Below are positions 1 to 7,395 of a DNA stretch of 64,000 nucleotides, in pieces. Location of the stretch: positions 310,001 through 374,000 of the forward strand of contig JACKDL010000001.1 of assembly GCA_020633555.1 (NCBI GenBank), read 5' to 3'. Below the pieces are notes generated by a model, which was not told the origin of the DNA, searched no databases, and was given only the letters and a program-made list of their open reading frames with translations. Position 1 is the stretch's first letter. The number at the start of each line of letters is the position of its first letter. The stretch comes from Myxococcales bacterium (GTDB lineage Bacteria > Myxococcota_A > Bradymonadia > UBA7976 > UBA1532). Made by a program: the position numbers and the translations under genes.

Positions 1-1376
1 ACGGCGCCGCGGGCCAGCACCGCCACCGCCGCCAACCGGCCCGAGCTCCCGAAGATCGCGTGGGCGAGCTGTGCCTCCAGCCGCTGTCGCCGGCCCGGGC
101 TGAGGGAGTCCTGCGGGCCCTGGGCCAGGGTGACCTGGGGGACGCCCCCGGCATCCAGGTGCGCCGCTGCACCCAGGAGCGGCGCGGCGCCTTGGGTGGC
201 CGCCTTGAGCGCAGTCCCGAGGCACTGCCGCAGCGCGGCGCCCGCGGCGGTCTGCCCCAGCGGCGCAGAGCGGATGGCGACAAAGGCCGCGGAGCCTTCG
301 CCCTCCAACCGCAGCGCCCCCTCTGCAGCCGCGCGTTCCAGGCGCTCGGCGCAGGGGGCGCCAGCCCGGGACGCCAGTTGGCTCAGCAGCGCCTCGACCG
401 TCATGGGGGCGACCCCCGTCGGCCGATCCGAGACGCCCCCGGTGGAGACCAGGATCACCGTCAGCGCCTTGAACTGCCGGGGGTGGGCGGCGCGCCAGGT
501 GCGCAGCAGCCGCCAGAGGTGCTCGTCGACGGCCTTGAGGGCCTCGCCCTGGCGGTCAACCACGCTGAGCTCGGGCGCCTCGCACCGACGAGCGGTCTGC
601 AGCGTGCTCTCGGTCAGGACCTGGCGGAAGTACAGGCGGAGCACGTCGGGCGCCGACTTCCCGCGCACCGCGTCGATGGCCGCGGCGCGGGCCCCGCGGT
701 CGAACAGCGGCGCGGCCGCGCCGCCCACCCGATGGGGCAAGATGGCGTTGATGCCCGCGCCGTCCGAGCGCGGGATCCACCACTCGGAGCCGAAGCCGAA
801 AGGATCGAAGACGGTCACCGCGCGGCGCTGTCCGGCCAACGCGCTGTCCAGCGTGGCGGTGTCGAGCACGCTCGCCAGGACCGGTGGCTGGTCGGGCTGC
901 GGCACCTCAAAGGCGTGCCCGTGGTAGACGTGGCTCGCGTCGCGGGCGGCCCGGAAGTCGAACCGGCGCAGCCGCCCGGCCGGGCCCGCGGCGAGCACGC
1001 GGCTGCCGGCCACGCCGTGATCGCCGGCAAACCGCCCGGTGGCCAAGGTCGCGAGCGGGGCGAGGCCGACGGCGGGCGCTGGCGCCTCCGCGCGCTCCGC
1101 CAAGATCCGCTTGAAGCCTGCGTCGCCGAGCAGCGCGAGCCCCGAGAGCCACTCCGGGGCGTCGTCGGCCGCCCGGATGGCCGCCAGGTGTGCGGCCAGC
1201 ACGTCCCGGCGCAGCCCGTCCACCACCACCACCAGGACCGGGCCCGGGGAGGAGGTCGCGGCGTCCTCGGCCAGGGGCGGCCCGGGCGCGCGCTGATAGC
1301 CCACGGGCGCGCAGGCGACGAGCCCGAGGGTGAGCAGGTGGGTGAGGAGGCGGCGCACCCGCCTGCTGTAGATCAC
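1..1376 (-). CDS. Type I phosphodiesterase/alkaline-phosphatase-like lipoprotein, likely inactive (3' end cut)
   Basis: The reading frame opens at GTG 1376 and runs off the left edge of the window, giving 458 codons. The GTG overlaps the stop of the upstream methyltransferase gene as GTGA, so the two are translationally coupled. A short hydrophobic N-terminus ending in LVAC (Cys22) is a lipobox, so the protein should be a lipoprotein. The fold resembles type I phosphodiesterase/nucleotide pyrophosphatase: VVVVDGLRRD at 49-58 carries the first metal Asp, and ATLATGRFAGDHGV at 109-122 matches the family's TGxxPxxHG segment. The usual Thr/Ser nucleophile is not seen, and the SDHG motif is replaced by STGGVSD at 311-317. 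I therefore infer a non-catalytic or strongly altered enzyme. The family call is moderate and the true substrate is unknown. Confidence 0.6.
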   Translation of the reverse strand, partial: MIYSRRVRRLLTHLLTLGLVACAPVGYQRAPGPPLAEDAATSSPGPVLVVVVDGLRRDVLAAHLAAIRAADDAPEWLSGLALLGDAGFKRILAERAEAPAPAVGLAPLATLATGRFAGDHGVAGSRVLAAGPAGRLRRFDFRAARDASHVYHGHAFEVPQPDQPPVLASVLDTATLDSALAGQRRAVTVFDPFGFGSEWWIPRSDGAGINAILPHRVGGAAAPLFDRGARAAAIDAVRGKSAPDVLRLYFRQVLTESTLQTARRCEAPELSVVDRQGEALKAVDEHLWRLLRTWRAAHPRQFKALTVILVSTGGVSDRPTGVAPMTVEALLSQLASRAGAPCAERLERAAAEGALRLEGEGSAAFVAIRSAPLGQTAAGAALRQCLGTALKAATQGAAPLLGAAAHLDAGGVPQVTLAQGPQDSLSPGRRQRLEAQLAHAIFGSSGRLAAVAVLARGA

Positions 1377-2131
1377 GGCGGGTCGCTTTGCAACGCGCCC
1401 GAAGCGGGCGTCGTCCAGCGGGCGTAGAACTGCCGCTTGGAGCCCACCAGCTCGGGCGGCGGCATGCCCTCGGGGTGCGGGGCGGGTTCACTGGGCGCGA
1501 GCTTCAGCAGCACGTGGCGCCGGGCCACGCGGAGCGCGTGCCGCAAGGTGGCGGCCGACACCCGCGGGAGCCGGGGCAGGTGGCGGAAGGGGGCCAGGTT
1601 GGTGGATTCGCCTTCGTCGCCTTCGGGGAACATCGGATCCAGGTAGACGTGATCCACGGCGTCGTCGGGGGCGGCCGCCAGCCACGTCCGGTGGTCTGCG
1701 CATTGAACGGTGATGCGGCGAGCCGCGCCGGGATCCAGGCCGTGCAGCCCCAGGGCCGTAAAGGTGGCGATGGCGGGTCGGACCTCCAGGCCGAGCACGC
1801 GGGCCCCGGCCCGAGCCAGCATGCGGGCGTCGTGCCCCATGCCCAGCGTTCCGTCCAGGACCCACTCGTCCGGGCGCAGCGCGAGGACGAGGCCCAGCGT
1901 GTCGGGTTGCCGGCTGCGGACTCGGCGGTGGGTCAGCCCCGGGTGCCACAGGGTCGGCTTCGCCCCCGGCACATGCAGCCGCAGGCCCGCGTGGGTCAGC
2001 ACCAGGCCCGGGCGATCGGGGGGCAGGGGACGGCTCACCAGCTCGGCGCCCAGCCAGGCGGCCCAGAGGGCAGCGTCGGGGGCGTGGCGGCGGGCGCGGC
2101 TGAGGCTCAAATAAAAGACGGGCTCGCTCAT
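1373..2131 (-). CDS. RsmJ-like SAM-dependent methyltransferase (predicted 16S rRNA m2G methyltransferase)
   Basis: This is a 252-residue class I SAM methyltransferase. VLDGTLGMGHDA at 91-102 is the SAM-binding loop. YLDPMFP at 163-169 is the motif characteristic of RsmJ (YhiQ), which methylates G1516 of 16S rRNA in E. coli. RsmJ is about 250 residues long, so the length fits. The start is set at ATG 2131 (MSEPVF); an ATG seven codons upstream would overlap the divergent FliN-like gene, whose start is only 20 bases away. The gene is coupled through GTGA to the downstream lipoprotein gene. The N-terminal part is less RsmJ-like, so a related DUF548-type enzyme with another RNA target remains possible. 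Confidence 0.7.
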   Translation of the reverse strand: MSEPVFYLSLSRARRHAPDAALWAAWLGAELVSRPLPPDRPGLVLTHAGLRLHVPGAKPTLWHPGLTHRRVRSRQPDTLGLVLALRPDEWVLDGTLGMGHDARMLARAGARVLGLEVRPAIATFTALGLHGLDPGAARRITVQCADHRTWLAAAPDDAVDHVYLDPMFPEGDEGESTNLAPFRHLPRLPRVSAATLRHALRVARRHVLLKLAPSEPAPHPEGMPPPELVGSKRQFYARWTTPASGALQSDPP

Positions 2132-2150
2132 GGTCGTTAGACTCAAGCAC

Positions 2151-2495
2151 ATGAGCGACGTCCTCAGTCAAGAAGAGCTCAACGCCCTGTTCGAGGTCAT
2201 GGGGCGACCGGTGGAGCCAACGGCGCCGCCGCGCGCCGCAGAGGCTCAGGTGGCGGCGCTGGGCATCGCGGCCCGGGTGAAGCTGGACGTTGCGGTGGAG
2301 ATCGGCCGGACCCGGCTGACTCTGGCCGAGCTGCACCGACTGGCCCCGGGGGACAACCTCGTGCTCGACCGCCCCATGGCCACCCGGCTGCCGCTGACGG
2401 TCGCGGGCCGGGTGGTGGCCCGGGGGCAGCCCGTCGCGGTCGAGGAGCACTTCGCCTTGCGGGTCGAGACCGGGCCGGACGACCTGCCACCCTGA
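2151..2495 (+). CDS. FliN/SpoA-domain protein with a FliM-like N-terminal motif
   Basis: This 114-residue protein has the organisation of a C-ring component. The N-terminal LSQEELNALF (about residues 5-14) resembles the LSQxEIDALL peptide at the start of FliM and FliY, which binds phospho-CheY. A proline-rich linker and a C-terminal SpoA (FliN) domain follow, from about residue 45 to 108. The start is ATG 2151; an in-frame GTG-like upstream start at 2130 would overlap the divergent gene. A TAGACT hexamer at 2138-2143 lies 7 bases before the ATG and could be a -10 element. No other flagellar gene is next to it. A second SpoA protein is encoded in the sct cluster near 50.2-51.2 kb, so this could serve either a flagellar motor or the injectisome sorting platform. 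Confidence 0.7.
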   Translation: MSDVLSQEELNALFEVMGRPVEPTAPPRAAEAQVAALGIAARVKLDVAVEIGRTRLTLAELHRLAPGDNLVLDRPMATRLPLTVAGRVVARGQPVAVEEHFALRVETGPDDLPP

Positions 2496-2528
2496 CGCCC
2501 GAGGCGCGTCGCGCCCCGCGACCCACCG

Positions 2529-2557
2529 TTGACGACATGTAGGATAACTGGCTACCT
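2529..2557 (+). promoter_or_regulatory. Putative sigma-70 promoter of the lytic transglycosylase gene
   Basis: TTGACG (2529-2534) and CTACCT (2552-2557) are separated by 17 bases. The -35 matches consensus at five of six positions and the -10 is weak. The expected start of transcription near 2564 leaves about 26 bases of leader before ATG 2590. Confidence 0.4.
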
Positions 2558-2589
2558 TGGCCCCGTCAGAAGGGTCGAGGGAGGGTCAG

Positions 2590-3900
2590 ATGCGTCACGT
2601 CCTGCTGTTTGCCGCTTGTGCCGTGGCCGCGCTGCCTGCGCAGGCCCGCCCCAACCCCGATGTCACCGAGCTCGAGGCGCGTGTCGCCCGTCTGGAGGCA
2701 GCCTTGGCGCAGCGCCCCATGGACGTGGGCGCCTACGACCTGCCCGAGCGCCTGACCTTCTGCGGGCAGCCGGTGGATCTCGACGATCCCTGGATCCGCG
2801 AGCGCATGGAGAAGGAGCTGCTGCTCGTCCTGGGCGACCGCGCCCAGGTCGCCTTGTGGACGAAGCGCGCACGGCGGATCTTCCCGGTCGTGGAGCGCGA
2901 GGCCAAGGCGCTGGGCACCTGCGATGACCTGAAGTACCTGGCGGTGGTGGAGAGCGGGCTGCGGCCCGCGGTGACCAGCCGGGCTTCGGCCAAGGGCTAC
3001 TGGCAGTTCATGGCCGGTACCGCCCGGCAGTACGGGCTGGACGTCAGCCGCACCTGGGACGAGCGCGCGGATCTGCACGAGGCGACCCGGGCCGGGCTCG
3101 GCTACCTGAAGGACCTGCACAGCCGCTTCGGGGATTGGCCGTCGGCCATGGCGGCCTACAACACCGGCCCGGGCCGGCTGGGCCGAGCCCGCGAGGCGCA
3201 GGGCACGAACGACTACTGGCAGCTCGACCTGTACACCGAGGCCGAGCGCTACGTGCCCCGGGTCATCGCCGTGAAGGCGGTGATGAGCGATCTGCAGCGA
3301 TACGGCTTCCACCTGCGGGTCGAGGACGGCTGGGCGCCCCGTGAGGTGGGCTTCGTGAAGGTCGAGATCCCGCCCGGCGTGGAGGTCTCGGTCGACGACG
3401 CCGTGAAGGGCGCGGGGCTCTCGCTGCGCAACTTCCGGCTGCTCAACCCCGAGCTGGGCGAGGACGCGCTGCCCGACGGGCGCGAGGTCACGCTCGAGGT
3501 GCCGAAGGGCAAGGAGCGTGACCTGCGCGACTGGCTGCTGGCCCGCGTCCGGGAGCAGCGTGCGGTGGCGCGCCACACCAAGCGCAGCAAGCGGGACCGC
3601 CCCAGCGAGCGGAGCACCCGGGCGGTCAGCAAGCGCAGCGTCGCCAAGCGCAGCGTCAGCAAGCGCACTGAAAGCAAGCGCAGCGTCAGCAAGCGCACTG
3701 AAAGCAAGCGCAGCGCCACCAAGCGCAGCCGCGCGGCCACCCGCAAGGCCCGCTACTACCGGGTGCGCAACGGTGACAGCCTGTGGGACATCGCCCAGAA
3801 GGAGAACGTCTCCGTGGCCGAGCTGCGCCGCTGGAACCGGATGGGTCGGCGCTCCGTCATCACGCCCGGGCAGAAGCTGGTGGTACGCCCCGCGCCCTGA
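2590..3900 (+). CDS. mltD: MltD-like membrane-bound lytic transglycosylase with LysM domain
   Basis: This is a 436-residue periplasmic muramidase-type enzyme that cleaves peptidoglycan glycan strands to 1,6-anhydro ends. The start at ATG 2590 gives a clear signal peptide ending around PAQA, and a GAGGG ribosome site precedes it. The SLT domain spans about 90-220, with the catalytic Glu121 in VVESGLRP, the KGYWQFM segment and the MAAYNTGPGRL motif. A linker made of (S/T)KRx repeats occupies about 330-382 and would carry a very strong positive charge. A C-terminal LysM domain (YYRVRNGDSLWDIAQ...) should bind glycan. The order SLT-linker-LysM is that of MltD. No lipobox Cys is seen, so it is more likely soluble periplasmic than a lipoprotein. 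Confidence 0.88.
   Translation: MRHVLLFAACAVAALPAQARPNPDVTELEARVARLEAALAQRPMDVGAYDLPERLTFCGQPVDLDDPWIRERMEKELLLVLGDRAQVALWTKRARRIFPVVEREAKALGTCDDLKYLAVVESGLRPAVTSRASAKGYWQFMAGTARQYGLDVSRTWDERADLHEATRAGLGYLKDLHSRFGDWPSAMAAYNTGPGRLGRAREAQGTNDYWQLDLYTEAERYVPRVIAVKAVMSDLQRYGFHLRVEDGWAPREVGFVKVEIPPGVEVSVDDAVKGAGLSLRNFRLLNPELGEDALPDGREVTLEVPKGKERDLRDWLLARVREQRAVARHTKRSKRDRPSERSTRAVSKRSVAKRSVSKRTESKRSVSKRTESKRSATKRSRAATRKARYYRVRNGDSLWDIAQKENVSVAELRRWNRMGRRSVITPGQKLVVRPAP
3646..3705 (+). repeat. Two perfect 30-bp tandem repeats inside the mltD-like gene
   Basis: Bases 3646-3675 and 3676-3705 are identical 30-base units coding for KRSVSKRTES twice. They sit inside a longer run of 12- to 15-base degenerate repeats coding for SKR/AKR/TKR from about 3583 to 3735. 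In-frame expansion or contraction would keep the reading frame. Confidence 0.9.
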
Positions 3901-4006
3901 ACGGGCCCCCTGGGACTCGCCCCGTCGCCCGATTGACACACCCCCTCGCCAAGCTCCATGCCCTTCGAGTAAGCTCCGCCGTCCTGATCCTCGTGGAGGG
4001 AGCCCG

Positions 4007-4447
4007 TTGGCCGACAAGCAGTCCATCCGGGTGGTGGCCGCCGAGATCGAGCGGGACGGGCGCTTCCTGATCACCCAGCGCCGCCCCACCGCCATCCTGC
4101 CGCTGCTCTGGGAGTTCCCGTCCGGCAAGGTCGAGCCCGGTGAGACGGACGAAGAGGCGCTCGCCCGCGAGATCGAGTGGCGGATGCAGGTCCGGGTGAC
4201 CGTCGGCAAGCTCTCGATGTTCCTGAAGCACGACTACGACGACTACGAGCTGGACTTCTGCGTGTACCGGTGTCGGCTGGTGGACGACGCGCCCATCGAG
4301 AAGCGCCGCATCCACGACTTTCGGTGGGTCACCCCGCTGGAGATGGACGGCTACGAGTTCCCGCCTGCGGACGCCCAGACGGTGGCCAAGCTGCTGGCGA
4401 ACCGCGACGTCACCTCGGCGCCGTCGGCGTTGACCCCGGGGGAGTGA
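4007..4447 (+). CDS. Nudix-domain protein with a degenerate Nudix box
   Basis: The 146-residue frame starts with TTG 4007, six bases after a good GGAGGG site; no ATG or GTG fits better. The protein resembles the MutT/NudG group: VVAAEIERDGRFLITQRR at the N-terminus, WEFPSGKVEPGE in the middle and a C-terminal FRWVTPLEM stretch. In the Nudix box Gx5Ex7REUXEEXGU, Gly40, Glu46, Arg54 and Glu55 are present. The two metal-binding Glu are Trp58 and Arg59, however, and the Gly is Gln61. The expected hydrolysis of 8-oxo-dGTP or CTP analogues is therefore doubtful, and a nucleotide-sensing role is possible. It is convergent with the HEAT-repeat gene, with a strong hairpin between them. Confidence 0.75.
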   Translation: MADKQSIRVVAAEIERDGRFLITQRRPTAILPLLWEFPSGKVEPGETDEEALAREIEWRMQVRVTVGKLSMFLKHDYDDYELDFCVYRCRLVDDAPIEKRRIHDFRWVTPLEMDGYEFPPADAQTVAKLLANRDVTSAPSALTPGE

Positions 4448-4464
4448 CCCGGGGGCGATCGGCA

Positions 4465-4492
4465 GGGGCCGGCGCCATGGGGGCGCGGCCCC
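4465..4492 (+). terminator. GC-rich hairpin between convergent genes (candidate bidirectional terminator)
   Basis: GGGGCCG (4465-4471) pairs with CGGCCCC (4486-4492), and CGCC/GGCG inside can extend the stem. It lies between the convergent Nudix and HEAT-repeat genes. There is no T-run, so its strength as an intrinsic terminator is uncertain. Confidence 0.4.
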
Positions 4493-4499
4493 GCCTCGC

Positions 4500-5246
4500 T
4501 CACCCGGCGGTGAGCTTCCCGTCTTCGCCGAGCCGGTAGCCGTCGGGCAGGTTGTCCGCCAGGCGCTCGCGGGCCTCGGTCAGGTCGGCTTTCAGCGCGA
4601 TCAGGGCATCGGCGGCGGTGCGGGTGATGCGCCCGCTGGCCTCGGGATCCTCGAGCACGTCGATGAGCTGGGCCACCGCGTTGCCGTGGAAGTCGTGGCC
4701 GGGCTTCACCGCCGTCTGAACCAGACCGATGACCTTCACCCGCACCTGGTCGTCGTGATCCATGGCGTAGGGCGCGATGGTGGGCAGGACCCGGTCGTCC
4801 TCCAGGTGGTCGCCCAGCGCGTCCACGAGCTGGAGGCGGGCCTCGATGGTGCGGTGGTCGTCCGGCGCATACTGGCTGAGGGCCTCGGCGAGCACGCCCA
4901 CCAGGCGCTCGTCGGACACCAGGCGGGACAGCACCACGATGGCGCTCGAGGGCACCTGCTCGCCCTTGATGGCGGCGGCGAGCGGCTCGATGGACGCGGG
5001 GCCGAAGCGGTCGACGAGGGTGTCGGCCACCCAGCGCTTCTCCTGCTCGTTCTTGATCGTGTCCTTGAAGTTCACACACAGGCGACGGACCAGCGAGGCC
5101 ACCGCCTCGGGGGTGCCGTAGGCAGCGAGCTCCTCCAGCGCTTCCTGGCGGACCTGCTGCTGGTGGTGCTCGTTGAGCATCCGCTTGGTGGCCCGGGCGA
5201 TCTTGCTCGGGGTCGGCTTGTTGCTGAGGAAATCGAGCAGGCCCAT
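4500..5246 (-). CDS. HEAT-repeat protein
   Basis: This is a 248-residue, entirely helical cytoplasmic protein with no signal peptide. Successive helix pairs of about 35-40 residues are visible, for example RQEALEELAAYGTPEAVASL, ALSQ...ARLQLVDALGDHLEDD and VKVIGLVQTAVKPG. The pattern is that of HEAT or PBS-lyase repeats, which form scaffolds for protein-protein contacts. The same organisation is common in hypothetical proteins of Myxococcota. It has its own short leader (about 78 bases after the histidine-kinase stop region) and may be transcribed with the kinase gene, which lies upstream on the same strand. No catalytic motif is seen and the partner is unknown. Confidence 0.75.
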   Translation of the reverse strand: MGLLDFLSNKPTPSKIARATKRMLNEHHQQQVRQEALEELAAYGTPEAVASLVRRLCVNFKDTIKNEQEKRWVADTLVDRFGPASIEPLAAAIKGEQVPSSAIVVLSRLVSDERLVGVLAEALSQYAPDDHRTIEARLQLVDALGDHLEDDRVLPTIAPYAMDHDDQVRVKVIGLVQTAVKPGHDFHGNAVAQLIDVLEDPEASGRITRTAADALIALKADLTEARERLADNLPDGYRLGEDGKLTAG

Positions 5247-5324
5247 GGGCGCCTCCGGTGCTGAATGGCGCGGGAGGGTAGCACAACCGCCGCCGCGGTC
5301 GAGAGAGTCAGGCGGTCGACGGGG

Positions 5325-7238
5325 TCAGGTGAGCTCGTCCAGCCGCATGCCGGGCCGGGTCAGCAGCATGGGCTCCTTGGGCAGCAGCACCTCGAAGCGG
5401 GATCCGGCCCCCAACTCGCTGTGGACCTTCAAGCGGCCCCGGTGTTCCTCGACGATCCGCCGGGCGAGCGAGAGGCCCGTGCCGGATCCGGGGAACTCGT
5501 CGGGCTGGTTGAGCCGGCTGAACAGCTCGAAGATGTGGTCGTGGTAGCGGGGCTCGATGCCGATGCCGTTGTCTTGGAGCTCGATGCGCCAGTCCAGGCC
5601 GTCATCGACGACCCGCAGCACCACCTCGGGCGCTTCGGCGCGGTTGAAGGTCAGCCCGTTCTCGATGAGCTGCTCGAGCAGCAGCCCAATCTGCGCGCGA
5701 TCGGCGCAGAGCTCGGGCAGGGGCCCCTCGACCCGCACGACCCCCGGGCACTTCTTGCGCACCCGGCCCACCACCTCGGCCACCAGGGCCGCCAGCGGGA
5801 AGCGGGTGGCCTCGCCTCGCTCGCGCTCTTGCTGGACCAGGGCGATCAGGTCGTCAGCCAGCTCGTTGATGCGCTCCACCTTCCCGCCGATGCCGTGCAC
5901 CAGCTCGAGCCCCACGGTGCCCAGGCTGCGGCCGTGGTCTTCCTCGAGGAAGGTGGCGAAGGCGTCGATGCTGCGCAGGGACTTCTTCAGGTCGTGGGTG
6001 ATGCCGTACACGAGCGCGTCCAGCTCGGCGTTGGCGGTCTCGAGGCTGCGGCCATACGCCCGCAACTCGTCGCGGTGGGCCTGCAGGTTGTCGCCCATCT
6101 GGTTGAAGGCGGCCGCCAGACGCCCCAGCTCGTCCTTGCGGGACTCCGCCAGCTCCAGCCGGTAGTCCAGGGCCCCGCCGCCCAGGATCCGGGCCCCCTC
6201 CTCCAGCGCGCGAATGGGCGCCAACAGGCGGTTGGCCAGATCGTCGGCGAACAGCAGCACGAAGATCAGGGTCAGCCCGATGACCGCCGTGAGGATCCAG
6301 ATGAGCACCGAGACCTCGCGGTAGGCGCTCTCGCCCGGGACCGCGAGGACCACCTGCCAGCCGCCATTGCGCACCGAGGCGCGGGCCACCACGTGGGGCG
6401 CATCGGCGAAGGTCAGCTCGGTGGTGGACAGGCCGCTGGCCCGCAGACGGGGCACGTAGTCCGGTGCCTTGCGCCCGACCAGGTCGGGGCGGGTGTGGGC
6501 GACGATGCGGTCGTCCGCGTCGACCACGGCCAGGACGGGGCCCGCTTCGCCCTCGGGCCCGCGGGCCCGCAGCAACAGATCCGACAAGGCGGACGGATCG
6601 AGGACGATGCCCACCCACCCGACCAAGGCCTGCTCGGGGCCCACGCGGATGGGCTCGATGCGCAGCGGCCGCGGGCGGCTCACCCCGGACAGCGGCGGGA
6701 GCACACCCAGCAGGGTGACACCCACCTCGGCCTCGCTGAACCCGGCGACGGAGGCCAGGCTGGGGGGGGGATCCAGGTTGTGGTGCGGTGCCGTCCACAC
6801 CACCTGCCCGTCGGGCAGGGCCACGAAGGTGGCTGAGTACTGCGAGTTCAGGCGGGCCAGATCCCGCAGATCATCGTGCCCGGGGGGGGCCTCGACCCAG
6901 CCCATCCCGCTGTTGGCAAGGGCTTCGGCCAGGGTGGTACGGGTGAGGCCCCGGCCCGGCAGGCGGCGGGTGACGCCGTGCAGATCGTCGCGGGCCCGGT
7001 CGAGCAGGGCGCCGACGGCGGCGCCGGTCATCAACACCGCCTGGGCGTGACGCGCGCGAACGGACCGTTTTCCCTGCTGGACCGCGCGGTTGACGTTGAC
7101 GAATCCGGCCACCACCAGCGGGCCCAGGCTGAGCAGCAGGAGCAGGAGCGTCACCTTGCCGCGCAGGTTCGGCACCCTCAGCCGGCGCGGGGGCGCGCCG
7201 GCGGTGGACGTCTGCTCGGTCGGTGTGGCGTCGCTCAA
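5325..7238 (-). CDS. Membrane sensor histidine kinase (Cache-HAMP-HisKA-HATPase)
   Basis: The protein has 637 residues from TTG 7238, which follows a GAGGGGAGAG ribosome site; a longer ATG frame lacks any support. The order is: TM1 (LLLLLLSLGPLVVAGF, about 33-50), a large periplasmic sensing region of about 250 residues with dCache character, TM2 (VLIWILTAVIGLTLIFVLL), HAMP, a coiled stretch, and HisKA with the phospho-accepting His415 in THDLKKSLRSI. The HATPase domain follows, with ENGLTFNR (N box), DNGIGI (G1) and GSGTGLSLA (G2). All catalytic boxes are intact. No response regulator gene is adjacent, so it is an orphan kinase. The output half resembles phytochrome- or bacteriophytochrome-type kinases with the HDLK H-box. 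Confidence 0.87.
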   Translation of the reverse strand: MSDATPTEQTSTAGAPPRRLRVPNLRGKVTLLLLLLSLGPLVVAGFVNVNRAVQQGKRSVRARHAQAVLMTGAAVGALLDRARDDLHGVTRRLPGRGLTRTTLAEALANSGMGWVEAPPGHDDLRDLARLNSQYSATFVALPDGQVVWTAPHHNLDPPPSLASVAGFSEAEVGVTLLGVLPPLSGVSRPRPLRIEPIRVGPEQALVGWVGIVLDPSALSDLLLRARGPEGEAGPVLAVVDADDRIVAHTRPDLVGRKAPDYVPRLRASGLSTTELTFADAPHVVARASVRNGGWQVVLAVPGESAYREVSVLIWILTAVIGLTLIFVLLFADDLANRLLAPIRALEEGARILGGGALDYRLELAESRKDELGRLAAAFNQMGDNLQAHRDELRAYGRSLETANAELDALVYGITHDLKKSLRSIDAFATFLEEDHGRSLGTVGLELVHGIGGKVERINELADDLIALVQQERERGEATRFPLAALVAEVVGRVRKKCPGVVRVEGPLPELCADRAQIGLLLEQLIENGLTFNRAEAPEVVLRVVDDGLDWRIELQDNGIGIEPRYHDHIFELFSRLNQPDEFPGSGTGLSLARRIVEEHRGRLKVHSELGAGSRFEVLLPKEPMLLTRPGMRLDELT

Positions 7239-7323
7239 GCCTCTCCCCTCGAGGGGGCATGGTGCGCGCCCGTCGGCCCTCAAGCAAGCCAACCCGGGCG
7301 GCCCCCCTTGCGGCGACCAACCG

Positions 7324-7352
7324 TTGCGCGCCCGGCGGTCAGGGAGTACACA
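7324..7352 (+). promoter_or_regulatory. Weak candidate promoter for icd
   Basis: TTGCGC (7324-7329) and TACACA (7347-7352) are separated by 17 bases, upstream of icd in the 157-base divergent region with the histidine-kinase gene. Each hexamer matches consensus at only three or four positions. Confidence 0.28.
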
Positions 7353-7395
7353 AGGCGCCGGTTCAACCCCCACTGCACCCCGAGGGAGGCGTCCC

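Noticed and set aside
3583..3735. The KRS repeat run as a CRISPR-like array
   Set aside because: The repeats are in-frame coding, tandem without spacers, and part of an intact protein.
7239..7395. A tRNA-like stretch (GGTTCAACCCCC) in the icd leader
   Set aside because: No acceptor stem, D-arm or anticodon arm can be drawn around it.
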